Numbered from the stretch's first letter, positions 1-7,565 are shown. The stretch: DNA of 64,000 nt from Bacteriovoracales bacterium (GCA_030149295.1 JASBRV010000072.1:17902-81901); one strand, 5' to 3'. The notes: generated by a model not told the origin, from the sequence alone. A program made the numbers and translations.

Positions 1-179
1 AGAAGTTGTTGACATTTAAAGGAAACGGAAACCAGCCCAGGGTTATCTTCACCTTTTATAACGGCTCTTGTGATGTTCTTTTTGATAAGGGCTTCAAATT
101 TATCAAAGGCACTAAAATCGACACCTTCCATAATTTCCGCATAGATGTCGTCAAAAAGTGTTTTACTTTCTTCCATCAT
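1..179 (-). CDS. Partial CDS, N-terminal 59 residues of an unrecognised protein
   Basis: The reverse strand is open from an ATG at 179 to the window edge, so the 3' part of the gene is missing. The visible N-terminus is acidic (MMEESKTLFDDIYAEI...) with no signal peptide, so the product is probably cytoplasmic. Two ATG codons are in tandem (179 and 176). The gene begins two bases after the stop of the upstream lipoprotein gene (stop at 182), so the two are probably co-transcribed. I do not recognise the family from this fragment. Confidence 0.6.
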   Translation of the reverse strand, partial: MMEESKTLFDDIYAEIMEGVDFSAFDKFEALIKKNITRAVIKGEDNPGLVSVSFKCQQL

Positions 180-181
180 TT

Positions 182-736
182 TTAAAGGCGCTCAAGGCAG
201 ATTTTTAGACTCTTTGAAAAAGCAACTTGAATCGCCCTTGTAACCATTCGCTTTAGAGCGTCATCCGTTGCCCCAACAGACTTATTAAGTCCTTCTGAAA
301 AGGCAGTGGAGTCACAATAAACCTTACCTGCCTCAGCATGTAGGGCAACCTCAACTCTAATCTTCTCTTCAACATTAAACATATTAGAGGTAAAAGTCTT
401 CTCCACCTTAGTAAGCTTTAAAATAAGGCCTAGTTTATCCTTGGAGGCATTATTTTGAATGCGATAAAGTTCTCTTAAATGAGGCTCTAACCTCTGCAGA
501 TCAACCCTAGATTCAAAGGTCACCGTTTTTCCTGGAAATCCAACCATCGGAAGATCCTGATCACTGATATTGTCACGATTATCAACGAGAGAAAGCTCTA
601 CCGCTTTAAAGTCAATATCAATAGTCTGTGGCTTTTCCTTAAATATCTTGTCGATATTAGTCGAAGCACAACTTGAAAGAAAAATAAGAATGATGAAGAG
701 GGAAATTGAATGGATCGTTTTCATATAGTTGATCAT
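182..736 (-). CDS. Predicted lipoprotein of unknown function
   Basis: A 184-residue protein with a short basic N-terminus, a hydrophobic segment (about residues 10-22) and a lipobox LSSC with the acylated Cys at residue 23, so it should be exported and lipidated. The mature part has mixed alpha/beta character and a Cys pair (in VYCDS and KICLE) that could form a disulfide. A second in-frame ATG at 724 (MKTIHS) gives a more usual signal peptide; neither ATG has a clear Shine-Dalgarno (SD) sequence. It lies just upstream of the partial gene at 179. The fold is reminiscent of small outer-membrane-associated lipoproteins, but I cannot assign a family. Confidence 0.8.
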   Translation of the reverse strand: MINYMKTIHSISLFIILIFLSSCASTNIDKIFKEKPQTIDIDFKAVELSLVDNRDNISDQDLPMVGFPGKTVTFESRVDLQRLEPHLRELYRIQNNASKDKLGLILKLTKVEKTFTSNMFNVEEKIRVEVALHAEAGKVYCDSTAFSEGLNKSVGATDDALKRMVTRAIQVAFSKSLKICLERL

Positions 737-752
737 AGCGAAAACGAAGGCG

Positions 753-780
753 AAAAAAAAGGGGAGCTTGAAGCTCCCCT
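753..780 (-). terminator. Rho-independent terminator of the cold-shock gene
   Basis: On the reverse strand the arms AGGGGAGCTT and AAGCTCCCCT form a GC-rich hairpin followed by a run of eight T. It starts 8 bases after the cold-shock gene stop at 788, so it ends that transcript and separates it from the lipoprotein gene at 736. Confidence 0.85.
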
Positions 781-787
781 CTTGGAC

Positions 788-985
788 TTAAACTTTTTGG
801 ACTTGAACCGCACAAGGACCTTTTTGCCCTTCGCCGATTTCATATGAAACTTTATCACCGTCTCTTAACATTTCATTGTTAAGAACACCTGAGATGTGAA
901 CAAAGAGGTCCTTTGCGCCATCGTCGGGAGTGATAAATCCGAAACCTTTCACTTCATCAAAAAACTTTACTGTACCTGCACTCAT
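788..985 (-). CDS. Cold-shock domain protein (CspA family)
   Basis: A 65-residue single cold-shock domain (OB-fold) protein that binds single-stranded RNA and DNA. RNP1 (KGFGFI, residues 13-18) and RNP2 (LFVHI, 27-31) are both intact, and the length is normal for the family. The start has a strong SD (ATAGGAG, 6-7 bases upstream). The gene is monocistronic, with its own likely promoter (1059-1086), structured leader (1007-1032) and terminator (753-780). A close paralogue lies at 52112-52309, and the two leaders end in the same CTCATAGGAG element. Such proteins act as RNA chaperones; whether this one is cold-induced cannot be told from sequence. Confidence 0.95.
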   Translation of the reverse strand: MSAGTVKFFDEVKGFGFITPDDGAKDLFVHISGVLNNEMLRDGDKVSYEIGEGQKGPCAVQVQKV

Positions 986-1006
986 AAATACTCCTATGAG
1001 GAATGG

Positions 1007-1032
1007 GCGATATGGTGTTTGCCACCAATCGC
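1007..1032 (-). promoter_or_regulatory. Leader hairpin of the cold-shock gene
   Basis: GCGAT and ATCGC, then TGGTG and CACCA, pair into a 10-bp stem with one bulged A and a 5-base loop. It lies in the 5' untranslated region about 20 bases upstream of the SD. Structured leaders are usual for csp genes and often govern temperature-dependent translation; that role here is inferred. Confidence 0.55.
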
Positions 1033-1058
1033 GCGAAAAATAAAAATTTGAAATTGGG

Positions 1059-1086
1059 ATTATTCAGAAAATAAGGACAACTTCAA
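1059..1086 (-). promoter_or_regulatory. Putative sigma70-type promoter of the cold-shock gene
   Basis: On the reverse strand TTGAAG (-35) and AATAAT (-10, five of six consensus bases) are 16 bases apart. Transcription would begin near 1052 and give a leader of about 66 bases that contains the hairpin at 1007-1032. Prediction by eye. Confidence 0.45.
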
Positions 1087-1217
1087 AACCCTAGCTTAAC
1101 ACGACGTTTCACCAAAAGCAAAGAAATACGGATTTTTCTTCGACCACGCCCATTTCATCTTGGAAAAGTGTTCACACTTGCGATAGCGTTTCTTGTTCCA
1201 CAGGAAAAGGAGAATCC

Positions 1218-1883
1218 ATGAAACAAGTAGTCATAACTCTATTACTTACGCTTTTTACCTCTGTAGCTATTGCTGGTGGTACTGGTAGCGGCGATATTGA
1301 CCCAGGTATTGATTTTCTCTCTAAGGCTGAAATTAGGGCTCTTCTAGGAGATTACCCGGCCCTAGGGACCCAAGCCGGCCAAAAAGATCTCGATATTCTC
1401 TTGGAGTATCAAGCAAAGAGAACTCCAGAAGATTGCGCCTATGCTGCTAGCCAAGAGAGCATTAGCCTAGAAAGTCTCTTTGTTAAAAACAATGGTCCAT
1501 TAACGAAAAGAGAAGCCAAAAGACTCAAATTTAGAATGGCCTTTGTATATGCTGAAGCAGGCTACAATATTCTCAAAGCAAAGAAGCTTTATGATCGTCC
1601 TCGTCCCTACGACAGTCATCCAGAACTTGACCCTTGCATCCCAAAAGAAACTTCAATGTCCTACCCAAGTGGACACACGACTCTCGGTCAAGTGCTAGGA
1701 AGAACTCTTTCAGAAATTTATCCTGAACGCGCGGAAGCTTTTATGAAACGTGCTGATGAAATCTCCAAAAACCGTATTATTGGAGGCGTTCACTACCCTT
1801 CTGATGTCGCCGCCGGAAAAATTCTCGGTGATGAAATCGCAGACATCGTCATCAAAAGCAAAAACTTCGATTCCCTTCGCTAA
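1218..1883 (+). CDS. Exported acid phosphatase, PAP2 superfamily (class A non-specific acid phosphatase type)
   Basis: A 221-residue protein with a signal peptide ending near the AIA-G site at residues 17-20. The vanadium-haloperoxidase/PAP2 signature is complete: K122-x6-R129-P130, P150-S-G-H153, and R186-x5-H192-x3-D196, where His192 is the expected phosphohistidine nucleophile and His153 the general acid. The short soluble form without membrane helices matches periplasmic class A non-specific acid phosphatases, which release phosphate from organic phosphomonoesters. The start follows AAAAGGAG with good spacing. The stop codon runs directly into the palindromic repeat at 1887-1934, which may stabilise the 3' end. 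Confidence 0.9.
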   Translation: MKQVVITLLLTLFTSVAIAGGTGSGDIDPGIDFLSKAEIRALLGDYPALGTQAGQKDLDILLEYQAKRTPEDCAYAASQESISLESLFVKNNGPLTKREAKRLKFRMAFVYAEAGYNILKAKKLYDRPRPYDSHPELDPCIPKETSMSYPSGHTTLGQVLGRTLSEIYPERAEAFMKRADEISKNRIIGGVHYPSDVAAGKILGDEIADIVIKSKNFDSLR

Positions 1884-1886
1884 AAA

Positions 1887-1934
1887 GTGCGTGATACCTT
1901 TTCCGCGCTTCGCGCCGGAAAAGGTATCACGCAC
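1887..1934. repeat. 48-bp palindromic repeat, family A copy 1
   Basis: The arms GTGCGTGATACCTTTTCCG and its reverse complement form a perfect 19-bp stem around a GC-rich loop that can itself fold (GCG-CTTCG-CGC). It begins four bases after the phosphatase stop codon. The copy at 2597-2644 has the same total length and nearly the same arms but a different loop, and a degenerate copy lies at 37537-37566. The size and intergenic position resemble REP/BIME elements mobilised by REP-associated tyrosine transposases; no such transposase is in this window. Confidence 0.85.
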
Positions 1935-2033
1935 CAATAATTATCCAATAAAAGACAAAGTCCCAGCCTTACCAATTCTCATTCAGCACACGAAGAAATT
2001 CTTCTTTTTCTTCAAGTATGGGATAGCGGAGTT

Positions 2034-2573
2034 CTACTTGGGGCATTTGAGAAGACTAAAAAAATTCTTTTCTTTTTGGCCAATAAAAAGACCATATTTC
2101 TTTTTTATATAAAGCCATTTGTTCATATATCGACAAGCGTAAAGGCGATCCATTGGCATCCAAGTGAGCGGTGTTTGTGCCCCTTTACTACGGTTATATT
2201 TAAGATTGGTGACCACCAGATTTTCAGGATCATTGGCAAACTCTTCTCTCCTTTTAGGATTCCAGTTGGCTGCCCCACTTTCCCAGGCATGCTTGAGAGG
2301 AACAATATGGTCAATATCAATTTGAGAAGCCTTCATTAAAACCTCATTGTAATAGAAATCGTCCCACTGCCCGCTATCAACGGTGCACTTCTTACCAGAT
2401 TTTCGCACTCGAAAGGAGACGGGGACCTTTGAGCGGGCCATCAGAACCTCAGCCCTAGTATTTCGGCAGTCTTTGTCTTTATCAGCCCAATGCTTAAAAG
2501 CCTTCCTCTTATAGTCTCCAGCCTCAAGCTGCAAGCTCAGGAAAATAAATAATATCGAGGTTAAATAGCGCAT
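2034..2573 (-). CDS. Exported HNH-type nuclease (DUF1524/GmrSD C-terminal-like)
   Basis: A 179-residue protein with a signal peptide (about residues 1-18). The HNH core is plain: DIDHIVPL (His89 in the metal/catalytic D-H pair), then FANDPENL (Asn118 region) and NRSKG (Asn127), then a conserved TPLTWMP segment. This arrangement is known from small secreted HNH nucleases of the DUF1524 type, which cut DNA non-specifically. Three other Cys residues could form disulfides in the periplasm or outside. The gene lies alone between two copies of a 48-bp palindrome (1887-1934 and 2597-2644), so it may have been carried in as a unit. Likely roles are nutrient scavenging from DNA or attack on other cells; both are inference. 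Confidence 0.85.
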   Translation of the reverse strand: MRYLTSILFIFLSLQLEAGDYKRKAFKHWADKDKDCRNTRAEVLMARSKVPVSFRVRKSGKKCTVDSGQWDDFYYNEVLMKASQIDIDHIVPLKHAWESGAANWNPKRREEFANDPENLVVTNLKYNRSKGAQTPLTWMPMDRLYACRYMNKWLYIKKKYGLFIGQKEKNFFSLLKCPK

Positions 2574-2596
2574 ATTTTCTCATTATACCCCAAAAA

Positions 2597-2644
2597 GTGC
2601 GTGATACCTTTTACGGCGCGGAGCCCGTAAAAGGTATCACGCAC
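2597..2644. repeat. 48-bp palindromic repeat, family A copy 2
   Basis: A perfect 19-bp stem (arm GTGCGTGATACCTTTTACG) around a 10-base GC-rich loop. It matches copy 1 in length and in the first 16 arm bases. It lies 23 bases upstream of the HNH gene start and immediately upstream of the putative promoter of the RRM gene. Confidence 0.85.
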
Positions 2645-2647
2645 TAT

Positions 2648-2676
2648 TTTACAGGGGGGGGCCTATTTTGGTTAAT
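2648..2676 (+). promoter_or_regulatory. Putative promoter with a G8 tract in its spacer
   Basis: TTTACA (five of six -35 bases, 2648-2653) is followed by eight consecutive G (2654-2661) and, with 17-bp spacing, by GTTAAT (four of six -10 bases, 2671-2676). Transcription would start near 2683, only about 12 bases before the ATG at 2695. A homopolymer in a promoter spacer is the classic layout of slipped-strand phase variation. The promoter itself is predicted by eye. Confidence 0.4.
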
Positions 2677-2694
2677 AAGTGTTAGAACTAGGGC

Positions 2695-3090
2695 ATGAAA
2701 ACACCTTTTAGCGTCTCAAAGAAAAATGCCCTCGTTCCTACCCTTTACTTAGGAAATCTAAGTTACAAGCTAAATGAACAAGGTCTTCAAAAGTTTCTCA
2801 GCACTTACGGAAAAGTGACTTACCTTTTCATGCCAAAAGAAAAGCATACGAAAAAAAGCAAAGGCATCGCTTTCGTTCAGTATTCCAAAAAAGAAGAGTT
2901 TGAAAGAGCACTCAAGATTCTCAATGGTAAAGACTATATGGGTAGAACCCTAAAAGCCAGCAAGGCCATTGAAAATGAGTCCATGCCTTTTTCCTCTGAA
3001 GAAATGAGAAAAGAAGTGAAGGCCATCCCTACGACGAAGAAAAAGAAAATGAAAAAAGGATTAGCCCTTTTAGAAAGTATCCGCTCTTAA
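2695..3090 (+). CDS. Single-RRM RNA-binding protein
   Basis: A 131-residue cytoplasmic protein with one RNA recognition motif at about residues 15-90. RNP2 is LYLGNL (18-23) and RNP1 is KGIAFVQY (about 61-68), both with the aromatic residues used to stack on RNA bases. A Lys-rich tail (TKKKKMKKG) would add non-specific RNA affinity. Bacterial proteins of this type are short like this one and are often cold-related. There is no clear SD; TAGGGC sits only a few bases before the ATG. The putative promoter at 2648-2676 contains a G8 tract, so expression may vary. The RNA target is unknown. Confidence 0.9.
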   Translation: MKTPFSVSKKNALVPTLYLGNLSYKLNEQGLQKFLSTYGKVTYLFMPKEKHTKKSKGIAFVQYSKKEEFERALKILNGKDYMGRTLKASKAIENESMPFSSEEMRKEVKAIPTTKKKKMKKGLALLESIRS

Positions 3091-3093
3091 GCA

Positions 3094-3579
3094 TTATTTT
3101 AAATTTTTTCTTAATTCTCTAAAAAAAGATTTCTCAAATTGTCGAAAGACCAGCCGAGAAATAAAGCTACTCCCCTCGGCATCGTAAAGACCATCCCAAA
3201 TAAGCAAAGAACCTTCACCATTTGGAATAAGGGTAATCGTTGCACCACCAGTGAAAGGATGATCCCGGTCCTCCGCTAAGTAAGAAAAAACGTAGCGAGA
3301 AGTATCGACACTGAGCCGGTACCGGTAGGTTGGATTTCCCAATCCAAATTGATAAGTGACTTCAATAAAGCCATTATGATTTAAGCCTTCGCCACTAACA
3401 GAGGAACTTGAAGGCCACAGCCATGATCCCTCTGAATCATTCATCGCTTGTGCTAATTCTTGCCATAATACCTCTACAGAGTGATCCGAAGAAATCTCAT
3501 GACGAAACTCGATCATTCGCGCTTGTAAGCTAGACTGAAGACAAAAAGATAAGAAAAATAAAAGGACTCCTATTCTCAC
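3094..3579 (-). CDS. Exported protein of unknown function, possibly SRPBCC/START-like
   Basis: A 161-residue protein starting at a GTG codon with SD AAGGTG. It has a signal peptide (about residues 1-20, cleavage near LQA-R). The mature part shows a beta-rich pattern with a C-terminal amphipathic helix (SRLVFRQFEKSFFRELRKNL), and phrases such as VEVLWQELAQAMND followed by strands recall the helix-grip (SRPBCC) fold. That assignment is tentative. It begins 9 bases after the stop of the flavoprotein gene, so the two are likely one operon. Confidence 0.75.
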   Translation of the reverse strand: MRIGVLLFFLSFCLQSSLQARMIEFRHEISSDHSVEVLWQELAQAMNDSEGSWLWPSSSSVSGEGLNHNGFIEVTYQFGLGNPTYRYRLSVDTSRYVFSYLAEDRDHPFTGGATITLIPNGEGSLLIWDGLYDAEGSSFISRLVFRQFEKSFFRELRKNLK

Positions 3580-3588
3580 GAGCGCACC

Positions 3589-4800
3589 TTAACTGAGATT
3601 CTGTTTCTTTTCAATATCTTGGCAAGCAACAAAAGCACTCGAAAAACATCCCTGTAAAAGATAGCCACCTGTAGGAGCTTCATAATCGAGCATCTCTCCT
3701 ACTGCATAGAGGCCTTGTATCTCTTTAAACTCAAAAGAATCAGTCAGTTGGGTGAAGCAAACCCCTCCCGAAGTCGAAATCGCCTCATCAATTGGACGAA
3801 TTCCAGAAACGTTAATCTGAAGTCGCTTTAATGAAGCTGCAATGACCTTGGGTTCATCTAAATTTCTGACGACTTCTTTCACTAAAGTAAAGGTGTGTTG
3901 ATCGAGCTTTAATGACTTCCTTAAGAAGTTACTAAGAGAGGTCTTTTTATTTTTCTTCTTCAACCTTTCAATAATAGTCTCTTTTGAAAGTGCAGGTAAA
4001 AGATCGATTTCTATCTGAGCACTCCCTTCTTGCAAAAAATGATCACGGATTAAACTTGAAAGAGCATAAACGAGCCCTCCTTCTATTCCATAAGGAGTTA
4101 ACATAAGGTCTCCCTTAGCACTCTTTCCTTGAAAATGGATTTCAACATGTTTGATAGGAGCTCGATCAATTTTCTCCTTAAAATAGTCCGACCAAGAAAC
4201 CTCAAAGCCACAATTCATAGGAAGGAAATCTTTAACGAGGACTCCTTGATTCTCTAAAAGGTCTTTCCATAGGCCATCGGAGCCCGTTTTTCTCCAACTC
4301 GCACCACCAAGGGCAAGAATCACAAAATCTGCTTGAGTGGTGAAAGGGTCTGTGCCTTCTTTTTCAAAGGTTAAGACTTTATCTGAATTAATTGCCACCA
4401 GGCGATGTTTTAAATAAAGGTTAAAACCCTCGTATGATTTTAAGAGTTCAGTCCATTGTATTAGTACCTTGCCAGCGCTCATCTCCACTGGGAAGACCCG
4501 CCCACTAGAACCAACAAACGTCTCGGTACCAATATCATTGAGCCAATTACGTAAGTCTTGTGGACTAAATTCCTTAAGAAGTCTTAAAAAGAGTACTTCA
4601 TCTTTTCCATAGCGTTTAGAAAAAGTGTCCACATCTTCTGAGTGAGTAAGATTGAGTCCTCCGTTTCCCGCAATAAGAAACTTCTTAGCTAGACCTGATG
4701 AGTGATCAAATAGATCAACGGCAAAACCCGCTTTTAATAGAAGATAGGCACTAAAAAGGCCGGCAGGCCCCCCACCAACAATGATCACTTTTTTATCCAT
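3589..4800 (-). CDS. FAD-dependent oxidoreductase, BaiN/HI0933 family (PP_4765-like)
   Basis: A 403-residue flavoprotein. The N-terminus has the Rossmann dinucleotide-binding motif VGGGPAGLFSA, followed by GNGGLNLTH, which is typical of this family. The C-terminus has TSGGVCFTQL and GLYAVGEMLDYEAPTGGY, the second FAD-contacting region that defines the BaiN/HI0933 group. Length is normal. Family members are NAD(P)H- or FAD-linked reductases or dehydrogenases with poorly defined substrates; none can be named here. It is the first gene of a two-gene unit with the exported protein at 3094-3579. No signal peptide is present, so it is cytoplasmic. Confidence 0.88.
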   Translation of the reverse strand: MDKKVIIVGGGPAGLFSAYLLLKAGFAVDLFDHSSGLAKKFLIAGNGGLNLTHSEDVDTFSKRYGKDEVLFLRLLKEFSPQDLRNWLNDIGTETFVGSSGRVFPVEMSAGKVLIQWTELLKSYEGFNLYLKHRLVAINSDKVLTFEKEGTDPFTTQADFVILALGGASWRKTGSDGLWKDLLENQGVLVKDFLPMNCGFEVSWSDYFKEKIDRAPIKHVEIHFQGKSAKGDLMLTPYGIEGGLVYALSSLIRDHFLQEGSAQIEIDLLPALSKETIIERLKKKNKKTSLSNFLRKSLKLDQHTFTLVKEVVRNLDEPKVIAASLKRLQINVSGIRPIDEAISTSGGVCFTQLTDSFEFKEIQGLYAVGEMLDYEAPTGGYLLQGCFSSAFVACQDIEKKQNLS

Positions 4801-4842
4801 GAATTCAATTTAGCAGATTCGTTGAGTTTCTACTAGAAGCCC

Positions 4843-5193
4843 CTATACTCTTTTAGCGATAAAGAAAGCCCAAGTGATAAAGACGCCTTGAAAAAGTGTT
4901 CTTCCCCACAATAAGATGGGAGAGGAAATACCAAACATCGGTATATTATTCATAGAAACATGAATATGAGCAGGAAGAATGGCAACAAAGTACGCCGCAC
5001 ATAAAAAACCTGTGACCTTTCTTGTATGACTGAAAGCCAAGCCACCACTTAAAAGCAGCTCTATAAATCCCGTTAAAATGACCACCTCAAAGTGCATTGG
5101 TATACAAGGTGGCATTGCAACCAAAAAAAGCTGAGGAAGAAATAAATGAAAAAGACCAGCAATAAAGAGGATTAGTGCTAAAGGAAAATGCAT
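4843..5193 (-). CDS. DoxX-like small integral membrane protein
   Basis: A 116-residue protein with four predicted membrane segments and almost no soluble loops. The layout (a first helix with a FHLFLP turn, a second with ELLLSGGLAF, a third with PAHIHVSMNN at its end) resembles DoxX-like/YfaH-type proteins. The ATG overlaps the stop of the upstream gene (TAATG), so translation is coupled. It is the last gene of a three-gene operon with the DCC-family protein; DoxX-like and DCC proteins are often neighbours, and a redox or membrane role is plausible. The exact function is unknown. Confidence 0.75.
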   Translation of the reverse strand: MHFPLALILFIAGLFHLFLPQLFLVAMPPCIPMHFEVVILTGFIELLLSGGLAFSHTRKVTGFLCAAYFVAILPAHIHVSMNNIPMFGISSPILLWGRTLFQGVFITWAFFIAKRV

Positions 5194-5729
5194 TAGAAAG
5201 AGAGCCTCCTCTTAGCGCCCAATTCATTCCATTCATCAAGCTGAGTTTCTGAATAAGGAAAAACATTTCCAAGCTTATCGTGAGAAATCCATTGCAAAAC
5301 CTTTTTGATATTAGCAGGGTGCTGAAAGAGAAATTCTTTCACATATTCTTCTTTTAATAAATCCTCACTCCGGGATTCTGCCAAAACTAAGAGAGCTTGA
5401 GTGGGTGTACAAAAAGTATGGGTATTATTTTGAATGATTTCAAAAACCTTGTCGGCAGGATTACAACCAAGAGTGTGAGAAGGCTTGGCAAATTGATATT
5501 TTTCACCACCAGGAGAAGTAAAGGAGCGAGAACCTTTGATCGTGAATCCCTTTTTCCTCATGGCCTTCGTCATCAGATTTCTCGTGTGCCCATCAATGAT
5601 ATCAAAATCACATTGGGTAAAAAGTATGTCGTCAAAGAGAGTTATCAAGGAGCAGCCCCTGGACTCTATCTGAGTTGAGCGAATTCCTAAGGAGTCCAAA
5701 ATGGGAATAATTTCTAATTCTTTTTCCAT
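5193..5729 (-). CDS. Conserved-looking protein of unknown function
   Basis: A 178-residue soluble protein with no signal peptide or membrane segment. I do not recognise the family. It has several Cys residues (RGCSL, TQCDF, LGCNP, TFCTP), a segment that looks strand-rich (residues 20-90), and a helical C-terminus. It sits between the DCC-family gene (6 bases upstream) and the DoxX-like gene (overlapping stop/start), so it is clearly part of that operon. The pattern CTPTQALLVLAESRSEDLL hints at a helical bundle. No function is claimed. Confidence 0.7.
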   Translation of the reverse strand: MEKELEIIPILDSLGIRSTQIESRGCSLITLFDDILFTQCDFDIIDGHTRNLMTKAMRKKGFTIKGSRSFTSPGGEKYQFAKPSHTLGCNPADKVFEIIQNNTHTFCTPTQALLVLAESRSEDLLKEEYVKEFLFQHPANIKKVLQWISHDKLGNVFPYSETQLDEWNELGAKRRLSF

Positions 5730-5735
5730 GGATCA

Positions 5736-6128
5736 CTATTCTCTAAGTGGTGAGGAACATACGCCGTCTTCACAATCACGTTTAGGAAGCCTAGGTCTAA
5801 TATAGTGAGCGAAAATATTGTAGCTAGGTCTTAATAACTTTTTAAAAAGCTCATGGCTAAGTACAGGTGTGAGTTTGTCATATGGAGGCACTCTCTTCCA
5901 AACTTCAGCGAAAGTATCGACACCCTTATAGATTTCTCCCGACTCACTTTTGGAATGAATATGGAGTTCTACTTCTTTAGGGTCAAGACCATGATCTTCA
6001 GCGCGAAAAAGAGGCGATGAAATGTCAATAAATTCCAATTTTGAATGAACGTCCTGATTCTTGTACCTCATCATCTCGCGATGACATACTACGCAGGCTC
6101 CATCGTAAAAAATGGTGAGTTTTTCCAT
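5736..6128 (-). CDS. DCC-family thiol-disulfide oxidoreductase (DUF393)
   Basis: A protein of about 130 residues carrying the defining motif YDGACVVC near its N-terminus (after EKLTIF), the thioredoxin-like CxxC of the DCC/DUF393 family. A second motif near the C-terminus (CEDGVCSS) adds two Cys. The start is taken at the ATG at 6128 because the CxxC strand then begins at once, as in relatives; an upstream ATG at 6146 would add six residues (MHYHIG), and neither has a convincing SD. It is first in the operon with the unknown 178-residue protein and the DoxX-like protein. Family members are presumed cytoplasmic redox proteins. Confidence 0.85.
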   Translation of the reverse strand: MEKLTIFYDGACVVCHREMMRYKNQDVHSKLEFIDISSPLFRAEDHGLDPKEVELHIHSKSESGEIYKGVDTFAEVWKRVPPYDKLTPVLSHELFKKLLRPSYNIFAHYIRPRLPKRDCEDGVCSSPLRE

Positions 6129-6233
6129 GCCTATATGATAGTGCAAAATGCGAGGTCTTTAGGATAGAGTCTAGGCTAAAGTTGACGACTTAGCCATCTG
6201 TCTCAGTCTTTTCTAGCAATTTATGACAAATCG

Positions 6234-7565
6234 TTAGCGGCGACTTCCCCTTTTGATAGGTCTTTTCTTCTTTTTTGCCGTATGGGAGGAGCTTTTTTTC
6301 TTTGTTTTCTTACCCACTTTTTTAGTGCTTTTATTCGCGCGAGCTTTTTTTCGACTGGCAAGGTGCTTTTCTTTTGCTTCTTTTTTCAATTTCTCTTGAA
6401 GCTCCACATCCTCTTTAGTGTGTACGGTATGAAACTCATGATCACTGTCGAGTGGAATTTTAGATCGGATAGACTTCTCAATATTTTTTAAAAGCTTTAA
6501 TTCAGTGGGATCACAAAAGGAGATCGCCACCCCTTCTCTACCCGCCCGAGCCGTTCGTCCAATGCGGTGGACATAGCTTTCCGCATCTTCGGGCAAATTA
6601 TAATTAATGACATGGGAGACGCCATCAATATCAATTCCTCTCGCGGCAATATCACTAGCGACGAGAACCTTGGCCTTTCCACTTTTAAAATCTTTTATAG
6701 CGCGGTCTCTTTGCCCCTGTGATTTATTTCCATGAATCGCGACGGCTTCAATCCCATCTTTTAAAAGTTCTTTAACAATGCGATCGGCACCGTGTTTGGT
6801 GCGTGAAAAAACGAGGGACTTCTCTATACTTTTCTTATGAATTTTAAAGAGGGATTTTAGGAGAGCAAACTTATCTTTTTTTGTGACCATAAGGACACTT
6901 TGTTGAATCTTCTCCACAGTCGTTGACTCCGGAGTGACTTCAACTTTAATTGGCTTTGTCAGAAGTGAGTCTGCAAGATTGGCAATAGTCTTTGGCATCG
7001 TTGCACTAAAGAGCATGGTTTGTCTTTTCTCTGGGAGACGAGCAATGATCTTCTTTATATCGTGAATAAATCCCATATCCAGCATTCGATCAGCTTCATC
7101 CAAAACAAAAACATCCAATTGCTCAAAAGAAACGTAACCCTCATTCATTAAATCAAGAAGCCTACCGGGAGTTGCCACCAAAACGTCGCAACCTTTCTTC
7201 ATCATTGTGATCTGGCCTTGCTTTCCTACTCCACCAAAAATCACACCGGAAAAAACGCCAGAGCCTTTACTATAAGAGCGAAAATTCTCACACACCTGAG
7301 AAGCAAGCTCTCGTGTAGGGGTCAAAACGAGAACACGCATATGTTTTGGCCGTGCCTTAGTTTTGTCCTTTGCCAGTTTATTGATGATAGGCCAAGCAAA
7401 AGCAGCCGTCTTTCCCGTGCCTGTTTGAGCAACCCCTAGTAAATCCTTACCTTTGAGGAGGACAGGAACCGCTTGTTCCTGGATAGGGGTAGGAGACTGA
7501 TATCCTTTAGCCTCGATGGCCTTTAGGAGATCATTATTAAGATTCAGTGTTTTAAAAGAAGACAT
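6234..7565 (-). CDS. rhlE: DEAD-box RNA helicase (RhlE-like)
   Basis: An ATP-dependent RNA helicase of about 443 residues. All motifs are present: Q motif (PTPIQEQAVP), Walker A AQTGTGKT, DEAD (VLDEADRM), SAT (LFSATMP), ARGIDI, and motif VI HRIGRTARAG. The C-terminal extension (about the last 65 residues) is very Lys/Arg-rich, as in RhlE proteins, and should bind RNA. I prefer the ATG at 7565 (MSSFKTL); another ATG at 7577 would add MCQA. Both lie in a perfect inverted repeat (7563-7591), so the start region is probably structured. Likely roles are ribosome assembly and RNA turnover. The exact subfamily is less certain than the helicase call. Confidence 0.93.
   Translation of the reverse strand: MSSFKTLNLNNDLLKAIEAKGYQSPTPIQEQAVPVLLKGKDLLGVAQTGTGKTAAFAWPIINKLAKDKTKARPKHMRVLVLTPTRELASQVCENFRSYSKGSGVFSGVIFGGVGKQGQITMMKKGCDVLVATPGRLLDLMNEGYVSFEQLDVFVLDEADRMLDMGFIHDIKKIIARLPEKRQTMLFSATMPKTIANLADSLLTKPIKVEVTPESTTVEKIQQSVLMVTKKDKFALLKSLFKIHKKSIEKSLVFSRTKHGADRIVKELLKDGIEAVAIHGNKSQGQRDRAIKDFKSGKAKVLVASDIAARGIDIDGVSHVINYNLPEDAESYVHRIGRTARAGREGVAISFCDPTELKLLKNIEKSIRSKIPLDSDHEFHTVHTKEDVELQEKLKKEAKEKHLASRKKARANKSTKKVGKKTKKKSSSHTAKKKKRPIKRGSRR

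Noticed and set aside
1750..2112. Open frame of 120 codons on the + strand
   Set aside because: It covers the end of the phosphatase in another frame, a repeat element and the antisense of the HNH gene; composition is not protein-like and there is no SD.
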